Notes: generated by a model not told the origin, from the sequence alone. A stretch of DNA of 64,000 nt from Scalesia atractyloides (GCA_947069175.1 CAMTDV010000028.1:65890157-65954156), one strand, 5' to 3'. Positions 33,122 to 45,400 are shown, counted from the stretch's first letter. Numbers and translations: made by a program.

Positions 33122-33352
33122 AACAGTACGAAGAATGTTGCTGGTCGTACGAACCACTATAAGTCACGAAGAACATTCTGCAATGGATACTCGTATGAAC
33201 AACCCATGGCTCGTACGAACAAAAACTGGCTTGTACGAACAAGCAAAATGCTTGTTGAAAGGGCCACTCGTACGAACGAAAAATGGCTTGTACGAGCAAC
33301 AACTTGCTCGTACGAAGCACCTTTCACTCGTACTAACAAGTGTTCTTCGGAG
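33122..33352. repeat. TCGTACGA array 1 (Cop-A LTR U3)
   Basis: About nine copies of (C/G)(T)CGTACGAAC or one-base variants such as CTTGTACGAAC within 230 bp, spaced about 20-30 bp. The core TCGTACGA is a perfect palindrome. Confidence 0.75.
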
Positions 33353-33564
33353 AACGTGCTAACAGACATGCTTTACACAAGACTTAACAGTATGCACACA
33401 TGCAACTGTTTTACAACACAGACAAACTAAACGTCGTACTAAATCAAGATATGAGGATATCTTGATTTAGTTGATACGACCAAACTATATAGACACCATA
33501 AACAAAGACCGTACAATTACAGACGTAACTAACAACAAGCGACATGGATAAAAGTGTATCAACA

Positions 33565-33577
33565 AACTCCCCCTTGG
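33565..33577 (-). promoter_or_regulatory. Cop-A polypurine tract
   Basis: The minus strand reads CCAAGGGGGAGTT against the LTR start TGTTGATAC, the usual form in SIRE-type copia elements. Confidence 0.82.
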
Positions 33578-33688
33578 CTGTTGCTTGGTCTTCGATCTTC
33601 ATTTCTAATTGCCTGTTTTTCCATGTTCTCTGAACAATTTCAATTCAACGTTGATTGAGGATCAAGGTCTCAACATTCTCCAGAAACA

Positions 33689-35631
33689 TCAAACCTTTCC
33701 TGTTTCCTCTTGAGTTCCACTGGAGGCAACTGGATCGGTCATGATTTGCTGTACATTAGACTCTACCACTGGAGTTGAAGCAGAAACTTTTGGTTGCAAG
33801 GACGAGGCTGAAGCATCAGGTACCAAGGTCTTTACTATCCTGATCACATTTACGTTTGATCTCCTGTGCTTTGCATCTTTCATTCCACAGATTTTCACTC
33901 GCTTTTTGCTCATTTCAAATACGTCTTTAATACCATTAAAGCCTTCAACCAGTGTAGAATTACGAGAATGATACCATTCTCTCAAGTTGTTATGTTTAGC
34001 AGTTAATGTTTCACAGATCGTTGTACAGCCGCACTTCGTTCTTTCAGCATATTCAATTCAATCCCACGAGAGTTATCAGCTTGCTCTCATCTGTTGTAGC
34101 TGATTTGTCCTTTCAGCATCCGCAACTTTCAACCACTCATTTTCTTTTCTTAACTGTGCAATCTCATAATCCTGTTTTCTAACAGTCTCTTTCAAAGAAT
34201 TTATCTCCAACTGTTGTTTGATAACTGTGTTCCGATTTGAAGAATAAACTCCGAGTGCTTGTTAATCTGGATTGTCGCAGCTTGCAACTGAGAGAACAGA
34301 AAATCCACTTTCTCATCCTGTTCCATTTCAGAGAATAAATGACTGCTTCATTTTGTATTTTGTTGATGAATTATGGACTGGGATTGTTGAACAAATGAAA
34401 TAGTAGGTTGTGATTGAACTGGAGTAGTTTCAGCCGAAGGTGTTTCAGCTACTGTGGTAGTTGTAGGTTGTAGTGGGTTCTGTCATTACAGGTTCAGTCT
34501 CCTCCATGTAAAGGTAGACTGGCTTCTGCAATTGGTTCTAGTACAGTTTCTTGATGTGAAGTTGTAGGTATTGTGATTTCAGGTTGTGTTGACGATGTTC
34601 CGATAGACTTTTTTGCTTTGTTTCTTTCTACCCTTATCACCACCTGTAGTACCTACATCACTTGCACCACCATTACCATCATCATCACTGTCGTTATCAT
34701 CACCATATCCCTTTTGATGACCAAACTTATATTCGATCATCTTTTTCAAAATTAGTTCTTCATTATCTGACTCACTGTCATCATGGCGCCACTTACGTTT
34801 TCTGGTGAAACATATTCATCATTTTTTAGAAAATCGAACAATTTACGAGGAGGTATGCTTTCCTTGTAACGTCTTGCTACTCCTCTAAATATCATCAACG
34901 AATGTTCCATCATAACCCACCTTTTAGAACATCGTTTCGTTTTTTGGAAGATTTGGATGTTGCACATTCAAGATTATTTGGAGAAAACGAGGATACATCC
35001 AAAACTTGTTTCCACCATATCCGGTTCTTCTCAGGTTTTCCTTCATGTTTGCAAAAATATACTTTGAAACACTGAACGGTTTGTTCATGTCAAAGCTATC
35101 ATTATTCCAACTAAGTCGTTATTTACCAAGTTATAACCACTTCGTCTGTTGCTCAAACACTGAATTAAAACATGTAGAAAGAACTTGTATCTGAGTGGCA
35201 ACCATGCTTTGTTTAGTTGTCCTTCAACAATTTCATTCGAAGCAAACATCTACGTTGGCACTTCAACGAAACTGAGAATGGAGCTTCAGGATCATCGCCA
35301 AGTTGTAATACTAAGTTAATGATTTCAACAGAGATATCTATGTCCAAGTCATTTACTCTTCTGTGGATAAGTTCCTACCCATTCACTTCAACAACTTTAG
35401 CTGAATCCCAAAATTCCCTGATTAACATCTTGTATACTGTAGTCTTATGCGTGATAGCATAATGTATTCCTTGAGTCGCGCAAAAACTTCATTATATTGT
35501 TGTACTCAACAAATTTATCTTCTGGATCTAAGTAGGCCACCATGTTAAGTCTTGGTTCTGACATAATTTCTACTTCTGACTTGTCAGTTTTTTTTCGTTG
35601 CGGGCTTTCTTTTCAGTTCTTTTGGTGCCAT
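33689..35631 (-). pseudogene. Cop-A extra 3' ORF (SIRE-type additional ORF), broken
   Basis: Starts at ATG 35631 with MAPKELKRKPATKK, then shifts frame at a run of T on the plus strand (35588-35595). Recognisable pieces are SEPRLNMVAYLDPEDKF (about 35520-35570), then FWMYPRFLQIILN (about 34980-35010) and a C-terminal basic part (KDAKHRRSNVNVI, about 33850). The N-terminal VAYLDP and central YPRFLQ patterns recall, from memory, a protein often annotated next to copia pol in Asteraceae genomes; its function is unknown. It sits between the place of pol and the PPT, where SIRE elements keep an extra, sometimes env-like, ORF. Several stops and shifts. No membrane segment is obvious. Confidence 0.6.
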
Positions 35632-37209
35632 CCTGTACACAAAAGATAACCAGAATAAGAAGAAACGTAAAAACATTAGGGAACATACTCAAAAGTTTTG
35701 TTGTAAACTTGTAAGTATGTCACCCTTAAGAAGAACTACCGACTCATACGAATAACACTTTACTCGTACGAAGAACAACTATCTCGCGCGAACAACAACT
35801 GACTTGCTAAAACAATGTGAAATGGCTCGTACGAGTAACTGGTTCTATGAGTAATTGGTTCGTACGAACAACAGATTACTTGTGCGAGTAATAATTCACT
35901 CGTACGGATCAAAATCAGCTTGTTCGCACAAACAACTTCAAGAGAACATTATTCATGAAAAACTTGTTTTTCATTAAAAGATTTTTCGCTTAAAGTTTGT
36001 TGTTCATGTCAGGCAATGTCATATAGTTAGGTAATGTTCAAACAGTTATCTTCAAGATATGCCAACATTGTCAAACAAACCTTAAAGATATCACTACCAA
36101 CTTAACAAGAGTTGAGGATGAAGTGAAGAAGGTGAAAGTAAAGTTGTACTGAAGAACTACATCACCCTTTATACCACATTTTTACACTCATACTCATACG
36201 AAAAACACTAGTTCCTACGAAGTATTGTCACTCGTACAAAGACTGTCTTGTACAAGACACCAGTGGTTCATTCGTACGAGGCATAGTCACTCGTACGAGT
36301 AACCTTTGATTCGTACGAATCCAAGTTTTTCAAAACTGGACTTTCAGTTCTTCGTGGACCTTAGGTTTTTCGTTGACCTGTTTAGATCTTTGCATATATC
36401 CACACAAATTCACAAAGTGCTCATTAAACAGATTTTGTTCTTTGAGATGAGTTTACCCGTTGTAAGAAAGTACTTTATGAAGTTATGATTAGCAAGACGG
36501 ATGAGTTTTAGGGCGTATCTTGGTAGAAAACTTTTGAGCTTCAACTTTGGCTAAATAAAAAATAACTTAATTAACAACAGAGTAAACTAAACTAAAATAT
36601 ACTAACAGATAAGAACAAAATGTACTTTAACTAGCAATATTTTTCTGAGTTTCAAGGTAAGAGAATCATACCAGCTTTTAATCTTGCCAAAACGAGTTTT
36701 TGTTTAAAAACATCAAATTAAACAAGTATTCTACTACAATCATTGGTATTCTTGTCCACGTAAGCTCAGCTTATCAGACATAATCATGATTAGGAGATAT
36801 GATTAATGTATGAATTATACTTACTAGCCGGTGTTCAACCACTTCATGACACATTCCTGTATCAAGACATGCACGAGAGAAATCTTACCAGTGAGTATAC
36901 TGCTTATCATCTGTTTTGACGTATATGATGTGAGATACTCACTTATTTTGATTGAAAACAAGCCCTATGTGATTAAATCACTTATTGCCGAGGAACTTGA
37001 TTTTCAAATGCATGCAGGGCACAGGAGTAAGTTCGTGAACATGTTAGTACCATCATACCGATAAAAAGACGAACTTATCTCCCGCATAAAGCTGTGATAT
37101 ATTATCACTTATTTTTGGGTGAATGTGATATTTTTATCACTTATTGATGGTCATATGCAGTATTTACATGTATGTATGGTATTATGGAAGTTATAGACTT
37201 GCATCACTG
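35632..37209 (-). other. Cop-A non-coding spacer where pol is expected
   Basis: A/T-rich, without protease, integrase or RT motifs on either strand. It contains TCGTACGA array 2 (35735-36330). Text near 36660-37190 has TCACTTATT-type short repeats and resembles 3' untranslated sequence. The gag frame ends at its edge without the usual zinc knuckle, so the junction at about 37210-37225 probably marks a deletion. Confidence 0.6.
35735..36330. repeat. TCGTACGA array 2 (Cop-A spacer)
   Basis: About fifteen exact or one-to-two-base variants (CTCGTACGAAG, GCTCGTACGAGT, GTTCGTACGAAC, ATTCGTACGAAT and others) in two groups, 35735-35940 and 36185-36325. Confidence 0.72.
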
Positions 37210-38415
37210 TTATTTTTTGGTAAAAGATTCAACCATGGTGTTTAGAAGTACCATGTGTTCCCGAGCAACTTCTACACTGATCTTAGAAAGATGTGACGTG
37301 TTAAATCTGACGATATTAGGATTTGCAGGTTGAAAATTATTACCATAGAAAGCTTGTTGAGAAGCTTGTTGTGGAACTTGAGGTGTAACAACTTGTGGTT
37401 GTGGTAAAAAGGCTTTAGGATCAAATACTTGACCATAAGTTTGTGTACTTGAGCTAGCAGATTGATCTGCTTGAACTGGTGGTGGTAGAAAGAGTTTAAC
37501 GTTTGACACAAACGCGGTTTGAAGTTTTGGTTGCTGAGTTGTACTAACACCTGTGTTAATACCTTCAAAGTACATTTCAGGGTTTTGTGGAACAGGAACT
37601 CTTTTTGCTTTTCGGATTTCCTCTTCATTCCTGTTCTCCAATTTCTGAACAAATTCATAAATATTGATCACATCCAAAACACCTGTATGCTTTAGTAAGT
37701 CAATAAATTGACTCCATTTTGGCGGTAAGGCATTAGCAAAACGCATTACGATTTCTTGTGGAGATGCTAACACTTTGTATTAATAAATTTCACTAAGCAG
37801 ATGGTAGAAACGGGTTGTCATATCGCTCAATGTCTCATTTTCCATGAACAGAAAACCTTCAAACTCTTTCTTCAGTAGATCATGTCGTATCTTTCTTGTT
37901 GCAGCATTTCCTTCTCCTCTTGCTTCCAAAATATCCCACAAATTCTTGGTGGTGGTACAGTACACAAACTGATGGTATAAATCCATATAAAGTTCTTGTG
38001 TAAGGATAGCAAACACCTTCTTCTTTAAATCATAGGCTTTTTATTAATTTCATCTAAGTTGGCTAAGGCGGTTGGATTTGATCCGCTCTTCGAGAGATTC
38101 CTTGCATGGTGTAGTAAAACATGTCCATAATTCTGTATTTTGACCAAGAACGTATGTATGGAAATGACTTTTCCATGAAGGATAATCGTACATATGGTTC
38201 AATTTCGGTGTACGGTTATTACTTCCTGTTTCACTCTCGCTTATAAGAAGAGTATGAATGCTTTGATTTTGATTTGCCACACACTCCCATTGATAAGCGG
38301 TAATCATGGCTGTGTGTTGAGGCATTAGAGATTTAACCCATGAGGTTGCAGAGCATTGTGATGAGTCTTGGTTTGAACTTGAACTACTTCCCCAATCCCA
38401 AGGATTAGTACCCAT
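37210..38415 (-). pseudogene. Cop-A gag, broken (copia capsid)
   Basis: Starts MGTNPWDWGSSSSSNQ at 38415. It reads through NHMYDYPSWKSHFHTYVLG, then shifts frame near 38030 and continues with LWDILEARGEGNAATRKIRH and TLSDMTTRFYHLLSEI. It shifts again near 37778 and continues with IVMRFANALPPKWSQFIDLL. This order is that of plant copia gag (UBN2-type capsid domain). The end is rich in Gln and Pro and stops at 37210 after VAREHMVLLNTMVESF. The CCHC zinc knuckle usually found further on is missing. Confidence 0.82.
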
Positions 38416-38834
38416 TTTGTTATCTTGTTTATGAAGGTAAACTTTAAAAATTTTAAAGATTAATTTTTAACATAACAGTCTACTTTTAAAGTTCAGAAGT
38501 TTAAAAACCACAAAGTATTGAAAAACTGGACATGGAAAACAGATCACAAAGAAACTTAGTTCTTCGTACAAATCACTATTCTTCGTACGAACCAGGTTGT
38601 TCATACGAACAATAGTCTTTCGTGCGAGCAACCTATGCTTCGTGCGAACAAGGTTCTTCGTGCGAGTGACTTGGTCTTTCGCACGAATAGTCTTGTTCTT
38701 CGTGAGGATGGGTTATTCGCACAGAGGTTTTACGCTGATGTTTGGTTTTTCGTAGGTAGGAATCTTGTTTCAGGGTTGGTTGGTGAAAATTTCCTTTTCT
38801 AACAGAGACTTGTTTCTGAGTTTGTTCGAAAGTT
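38416..38834 (-). other. Cop-A 5' region with TCGTACGA array 3
   Basis: No PBS is found before the Cop-B LTR edge, so Cop-A continues beyond it or is truncated. The part at 38570-38745 holds about nine TCGTACGA-related motifs (TTCGTACGAACC, TTCGTGCGAACA, TTCGCACGAATA). Confidence 0.65.
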
Positions 38835-39312
38835 TGTAGGTCCCCTAGTCCGTATGGATCTTGACATAATCGTCTATCTAATCTAGAGTGCGGAATCCCT
38901 TAGATCAGATTTCACAGAAACAATAAGAACACAAACACGAACACAAAGAATTCCTTCAAACAGTCTTCTATTGATTATCTAACACAAAGTGTTTACAACC
39001 AATTCAAGACACTCTCTCTAAACTCTCTAAAGCAATTCTCTCTGCAACTGAACAACTAACTGAGCAACCATAACCCTAATCACAACCTCCCTTCATATAG
39101 AGATAGGTTATGCTCATGGGCTAGGTTTCCTACATGGACTGCTAATGGGTTTAAAGCCCAATTCGCCTACCATGAGTTATATTGTGTCTATTTCAGCTCA
39201 ATTACTTCTAATTCACTAATACAAAACTAAACCCGCTAACCGTTTATCATTTTACTAATTACAAGATATCCAAAGACCAAATCTAAGCTGTTGTCACGAA
39301 TATGCATCAACA
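38835..39312 (-). repeat. Cop-B 3' LTR (478 bp)
   Basis: Plus-strand edges TGTAGGTCCCC and GCATCAACA, the same type of ends as the Cop-A LTR but shorter and without the TCGTACGA array. A possible TATA box, CTATATGAAG, lies on the minus strand at about 39091-39100. Confidence 0.78.
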
Positions 39313-39325
39313 AACTCCCCCTTGA
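39313..39325 (-). promoter_or_regulatory. Cop-B polypurine tract
   Basis: Minus strand TCAAGGGGGAGTT directly before the LTR. Confidence 0.8.
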
Positions 39326-40674
39326 CAATAGCTTCATAAAATAACGTAGTCTTCAGTCTTCTTGCAATCTTCAACATCGTTGAAAAACGTTGGTCTTTGG
39401 ATAGCTTCAGCTTTAACAACTTCTGTCAGCAACAGATTCCCCCTAAGCTGATGTATCCAAGCAAAACTCCTCTTCACCAAACTTCTCAGCAACACACAGC
39501 TACAATCTGTATACTATAAAACAAACATCTCGAGAAACCATAAAGTTAAACAAATTATTATTATTCAAGAGATAGTAAACCGTATCAAGATTAAACACTT
39601 CTCAACTCAAAACACATACTCAAAATTTTAACGCACACATGACCCACAAGATCTTAAAATTTTGAACTCATCTTCTAACACCGTCTCCCCTATCGGTAAC
39701 AACTCCTAATGAACAACCAATATTCCGTACATTAAAAATATACAAGAAAATGAAATATTTTTGGATTTTTATATTTTCAAAAAGCAAGTAAATAACAAAA
39801 TAATAAACACTCTATTTTTGTGAGTATCACCGGTAAGAAGATCATATCAGCAACATCAAACTGTTTTCACACTATTTGATAATTCTATATGTAACATTCA
39901 TGAAAAGCAGTTCAAGACGATTACCAGTATTATTTATCCACTTATACAAAATACATGAACATTTCAAGTACCATTATCTCGTGATCTGTTTATTAAGTTA
40001 TACTGATATACTAGTGTGTCCCACTTCAGGACATACCCCGATCAAGGTATGCATAAAAATTCATCGTAGTAGGTGAGTATACCGAAATTCATCCTTTTGA
40101 ATTACAACGTTAGATAATTGGTGATCAGGTCAGTACTTCCGTACAACAAAGAGACCAATATCCAACGAGGATTAGGACAAATACCAAATTTTGGTACGAT
40201 TAATGCAATTTGCACTTTTGAATGACTCTCTAGGAGAGCTTCTTCAATGTTTGGATTTGGCATTTTAACTCTTTTAAGATATCCTGGTTGTGCCTAGGTC
40301 AGCATATATCTGGATGCAGCAGAAGGACAACCTTGATACCCCAGATGAAATAACAATATAAAGACCTAAAACCTCAGATTTTGGCAATCTATCAACGCAA
40401 GATTTAAGGTCATAAAACAATACGCCACTGATTTGTTACCCACTCATACACAGTCTATTAGATTTGTATCACAAAGGTAAGTTTTTCATTCCTTTTGCCT
40501 ACTGGTACATCATATGATGAAGCTGCTATCACACTTAAGCAATTTAGTGTTAATTTCAGTGTGACAGTCTAACTTGCTGATGTACCCATCATTTCTTATT
40601 TTTCACACAGTGAAAAACTCATTTTTAATTTTCTATTTTTTAATGTTTTTGATTTTTGAAAAGCAGTAAATTAC
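39326..40674 (-). other. Cop-B 3' untranslated region
   Basis: 1.35 kb between the pol stop and the PPT. A/T-rich. No extra ORF is recognisable, in contrast to Cop-A. Confidence 0.65.
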
Positions 40675-41777
40675 TTACAAACTATTTATATGGAAAAAAT
40701 GGTTATTCAGGATCCTCATCTCGTTGAGTTCGACTAAATGTTCAAAGCGAGCCCTATCAAAAGCTTTTGTGTAAAGATATGCCAGGTTATCTAGTTTGTC
40801 GACTCGATGCAGTTCAATTAATTTCTTTTTAGCACAATCCCGTATAAAATGATGACGAATGTCAATATGTTTTGTGCGACTGTGTTTTACGGGATTGTTG
40901 GTGATTGATATAGTGGCATTATTGTCTATCATAATAGGAGTACGAGTGAAATTCAAACCATAATCGCGCATCTGTTGTTGGATCCAGAGAACTTGAGAGC
41001 AACAGCTACCCGCAGTAATATATTCAGCTTCACACGTCGAGGTAGACACGCAAGACTGCTTCTTGCATTGCCATGAAACGAGCCTCCCTCCTAAGAACTG
41101 ACAACCACCTGTGGTAGACTTCCTTGTTGATTTGCATCCTCCAAAGTCCGAATCAGTAAAGGCAACAAGCTTTAAATCACTAGCAGCTAGATACCATAAC
41201 CCAAGTTTAGGTTTCCCCTTCAAGTAATGAAGAATCCGCTTCACCGCTTTAATGTGGGACTCTTTTGGATTCGCTTGATATCTGGCACAAAGACATACTG
41301 CGAACATGATGTCGGGTCTTGAAGCAGTCAGGTACATCAGAGAACCAATCATTGCCCTGTATTGAGTTGGATCAACATCCTCCACACTCTCATGATCCGG
41401 AACAAGATTGTGATTCTCACAGATAGGTGTATTGAAAGTAGCGCAATCCTCCCTCTTGAAACGAGACAAAATGTCATACACATACTTCGTCTGATGTATA
41501 AACATCCCATCCTTCTTCTGTTCAACTTGTAAACCAAAAAAGTAGGATAATTCACCCATCGCACTCATCTCAAACTTGCTCTTCATTACCTCTTCGAAAT
41601 CATGACACATGTTCTCATCATATGACCCAAAGACGATGTCATCGACATATACCTGTACCAGCAGAAAGTCTTCCATCTTCCTTTTGATGAAAAGTGTACA
41701 GTCAATCTGACCTCTTTCGAAACCATGTTTTAACAAATGTGCTGACAGTGTCTCATACCACGCCCTAGGTGCCTGAT
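40675..41777 (-). pseudogene. Cop-B pol C-terminal part: RT and RNase H
   Basis: The open frame enters from the E4 junction (QAPRAWYETLSAHLLKHGF) and runs to a stop at 40675 with no internal stop. It has the RT motif YVDDIVFGS (about 41640), the conserved thumb text GELSYFFGLQVEQ, YLTASRPDIMFAVC, then RNase H with AFTDSDFGGCKSTRKSTTGG, STCEAEYITAG and IDIRHHFIRDC. These are standard for Ty1/copia. It ends EMRILNNHFFHINSL. Upstream gag, protease, integrase and half of RT lie beyond E4. This piece was intact when E4 landed, so the loss of function is by insertion. Confidence 0.93.
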
Positions 41778-44700
41778 TGTGACAACCGTGGCGAAAACAG
41801 GTAAACCCTAATCTATACGTACGACTTATACGGATAACGAAACGATACTAAGTATGACTCGGAGGAATCCGGGGGTACGTTATGAGAAACATGCAAATAA
41901 TAATACCCAACAGTGCGATGTGGATGCCTCAGTGTGCTAAAAACAGGTTAAACAGAAGCTTTCTGTTTAACAGTTCGCAAACCGTACATTAACGATTTAG
42001 ATGCGAACGTAAGCGCCATAGACTATTCTAAGAGTACAGGATTACCTAGACAAGGTACTTAGACAATAATATAAGATTTGAGGCCTTAACATATAGTTGG
42101 TACGTTAAACGAGGCGGTTTCGGTTAACGAAACGCCTTTGATTTTAACGCACACGAAAACACAACCAAACATGCATTGTATGGTCAGTCAAGCCTAAAAC
42201 ATTACTTATCGAACACCGATATAATGTATTTTAAGAAAATACGTGAAAGCGTTCAGCTTTTCGTTAAAAACGGGTTAGTATTTAAAAAAAACTGCGCATG
42301 GTACGATCATTTACCAAACTGACGGGTCGAATGACAATTTGGCCTATGAGGTACCTTAACAGAAAATTAGTATTATAAGACCCGTTTGATAATAATTATA
42401 AAATATATTATAATATATTATATTTGGCCCAACTCCGTTTTTAACGAAACTTAGGTCAAAATATAGAGAAAAATAAGATCGTATCAATGGCATATTTATA
42501 ATTTTATAATATACTATATTTTGAAAGTTATACGAGTAAAATGAGTGAAGCAGCTGAATTAAATTATAAAGTTAAAATAATAAATAAAAAAACAAAATGT
42601 TAACCGCCTTATGAACAAACGGATGTACATGTACATTTCCTTTCCTTTGTTTTTAGTTAGCTGAAAAAAAAAACTCAATCTGTTCATCAAGTTTTACATT
42701 TTTTTTCACACAACGCTCAGAACCAGCCATAAATTTGAGGTACAAAGTCTAATGTCTACGTATTTTAATTACTTTTTGTGCTAAACTAGTAATAAACAAA
42801 AATAACTTAATTTGATCCGTGAATATTTGATGTATTGAACCATGAAGGCTGTGGAAACATGATAACCATATAACAAGATTATACATGTGTTTGATGATAC
42901 AAAAGCACAACCTATTCGACAATAACCGAACAAATCAAAGCTTAAGCGAAAAAGATCGGATTTAAGGCTTGATTGACATGGGTTTTTGCATGTTTGTGTT
43001 GTGTATGTTATATAGGTACTATCCTAGCTTAGGACAGCCTTTGGAAGGGTAGAGACTGCTCAGTTGATCGAGAAACACGAGGTATAACACCCGAAAACTG
43101 AAAGTAGTAGCCGTAAACTAAGTTTTTGTATAACTTTTTACGTGGATATTGTTAGGACTTGAAAATTTACAGGATGGTCAACCATGGTGACAGTAAGACT
43201 CGATAACAATTTTAGAATTTTCTGAAATTCTGGTGATTTTTGGTGAATTTTTAACTGTTTACAGGTATAAATTCGGATAAAATACTAAACGAGCTCAATA
43301 AATCACCAAAATTTATACAGATGTTGAGATTAATATGTATAACATTTTGGAGAAGTTTCGGGATCATTGAATGAGTTTGAAATGGGTTTCAAAAATCGCG
43401 TTGTCGCGAAGTTTTGGTAGCCGGAAAAGCTGTATAACGAATTCAGAAAAATCTCAAATTTCTGCAGGAGGTTCCCAGAGATATTGGGACACTTCTGTAA
43501 AAGTTTGAATTTTTGAAGGTTGGATCATTTTGGATGTAAATTGTTCGTTTAAAATACAGTTTCTCGTGAATTTATTAAAATTAATATCTTAGTTTATATA
43601 TTCTGAAAATAATTTAGCAGGATTCTATATATTTTTTCCAACTTATATAAAAAATTTCATAATTTTATGAAGTATATCCATTGAGTAGTGATTTTTGGAA
43701 TAAAAAAAATCTTATAATTTATACAAAACCGGCAGTTGTAAACGTAGAACGAACCTGTCAGGACCGCGAAATGACCAATGACTAAATTGGAAATAAGTGG
43801 AACACTGTAGTTATTTTGGACTATTCCGGGGCAAAATGGGTACTTGGGGTATATTACACGCCAGTTTGGGAGATTCCCCGACGACGAAAAAGGAAACTTA
43901 AAATCGGACAACCTGGGATCCCCAAACGACTGAATTCCCTTAATATAAAGTTAATCGTTTCTAATGAACAACTCATTAGTACAATCCATATGATCATACC
44001 ACTTTCCGAACATCTAAAACAAACGACTTTGACTGGCACGTAAAACGGTGCCCGGAACCTAAACTGAAATCTGACACTAAGATAACACCCACAGCTCTAC
44101 TATTAGGATATAGGTCAAGTCTCAGATGATTATCCTAATATGAGCCGTAGTTATTGCGATTACCGAATTGAAAACGGTATTCGGTAATAACCAAACACGA
44201 ACTGATATCAGGACCGAAGGGATAGAGCATTGACACTTACCCATCCTGTGATAGTCGTGCTATATACTAGGTGAGTTTCACTACCCCGCTTTCAAACTAT
44301 TTTACTGTTTTACTTGGGGTGAAATGCATGTTACATACGGACATACTTGCACATACATATATGTGGTGATGTGAATTATCTGAGTTATACTAACACACCA
44401 AATGTCCCCACAAACACGAGTGATCAACCATATGCTGGTGGATGTGTGAATAGCACTATTGGTCTGACGAACCCAATTGATCTGGCACAATTGCCATAGC
44501 TTCTACTGCAATTGCACATGTCCATGCAATTCTGTGAACACGCTATGTGGTGTTAGACATAGCTACTTGGGTGGTAAAGTGTTGAGGTGTCGGTTGTGGG
44601 ACACGACACTTGAGAACGGTCAAGGTTTTACTTGTGGGCTTAGTATAATTTCATGTCAAACATGCAAAATCAACCGTTCAAACTATATTGTGAAACACCC

Positions 44701-45017
44701 TAAAACCGTGAAATTCACCAGCTATTTGTAGTTGACCGTTCAAACTTAACATGCGTTTCAGGTAAAGCTAAAGAGGAATAAAGTGAAGTGCGTATGGGTT
44801 TCAAGTTTTGTTGATCGAATACTACTGTACATAGAAGCATGCTTAGCAAAGACAACCGCTTTTGGGACATTAGTGCCTGTACAGTAAACCTTAGTGTGTA
44901 ATCAAACTTTGTAACCGATGCTGGTGTTGTGTAATACAATATCTTTTTAAATAACGTATTCATACCATGTATCTATCGCACCCTGCGTGCGCTTCAGCTG
45001 CGAGTCGGGGTGTGACA
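41778..45017 (+). repeat. E4 5' LTR (3.24 kb)
   Basis: Starts TGTGACAACCGTGG and ends GAGTCGGGGTGTGACA. The last ten bases are the same as in the E1-E3 and E5 LTR sense ends (GGGTGTGACA), although the bodies differ. There is a possible TATA-like GTTATATAGG near 43008. No tRNA-like modules are seen. Confidence 0.92.
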
Positions 45018-45022
45018 GAAGA

Positions 45023-45040
45023 TGGTATCAGAGCCATCGG
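45023..45040 (+). promoter_or_regulatory. E4 primer-binding site
   Basis: TGGTATCAGAGCCATCGG, five bases after the LTR; tRNA-iMet type. Confidence 0.92.
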
Positions 45041-45400
45041 TTATAGCGAAGTAGGTATTCCTAGAGAGCCTAGACTATAATCTTAAGAGTCACTCACCAC
45101 AGTGAGAACCTATAGTAACCAAATAGTATGGTTATTACCAGGATGGCCTTGTCGGGCAAATAAGTTAATGTGGTCCGGAACATAATAACTTATATGCTTG
45201 TACTTGGGCATTCTGAGAACACATTGAGAAAGAACAGGAAGCGAACACGAATGCTAACACAATATATATAAATGTATATGTATATCTTTAATCTTCGATG
45301 AAAATGTGTGCTTATGTGTATAATCTCTGTATGTTCAGTACCCACACTTCATAATAATTAGAATATATTATCATAAAATTATTTAAACTATGCAGGTGCG

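Larger units (their letters stand above)
32831..33564 (-). repeat. Cop-A 3' LTR (734 bp)
   Basis: Plus-strand edges TGTAGGTCC and GTATCAACA; in sense TGTTGATAC to GGACCTACA, the same ends as the Cop-B LTR. The polypurine tract follows directly. It contains a TATA box at 33099-33107 and the first TCGTACGA array, which lies upstream of that box in sense. Confidence 0.8.
32831..38834 (-). mobile_element. Cop-A: pol-less Ty1/copia element (SIRE-like)
   Basis: In minus-strand order from the right: a 5' region with TCGTACGA motifs, gag (37210-38415), a non-coding spacer, an extra ORF (33689-35631), PPT and 3' LTR (32831-33564). No protease, integrase, RT or RNase H is seen. The right boundary is set by Cop-B at 38835. 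The 5' LTR and PBS of Cop-A are not visible and may lie beyond Cop-B and E4, outside the window. Confidence 0.72.
38835..41777 (-). mobile_element. Cop-B: 3' part of a Ty1/copia element
   Basis: A 3' LTR, PPT, long 3' untranslated region and the end of pol, all on the minus strand. It is cut at 41777 by E4, which runs out of the window, so the rest lies outside. It probably inserted into the 5' region of Cop-A. Confidence 0.82.

Noticed and set aside
35735..36330. Coding minisatellite (frames giving VRTSK/SYEQ-like repeats at 33029-33430 and nearby)
   Set aside because: Frames on both strands arise from the palindromic motif; no start context, no domain, and the array lies partly in an LTR.
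43657..44043. Overlapping short frames in the E4 LTR
   Set aside because: Three overlapping frames on both strands in LTR sequence, with no domain; treated as chance.
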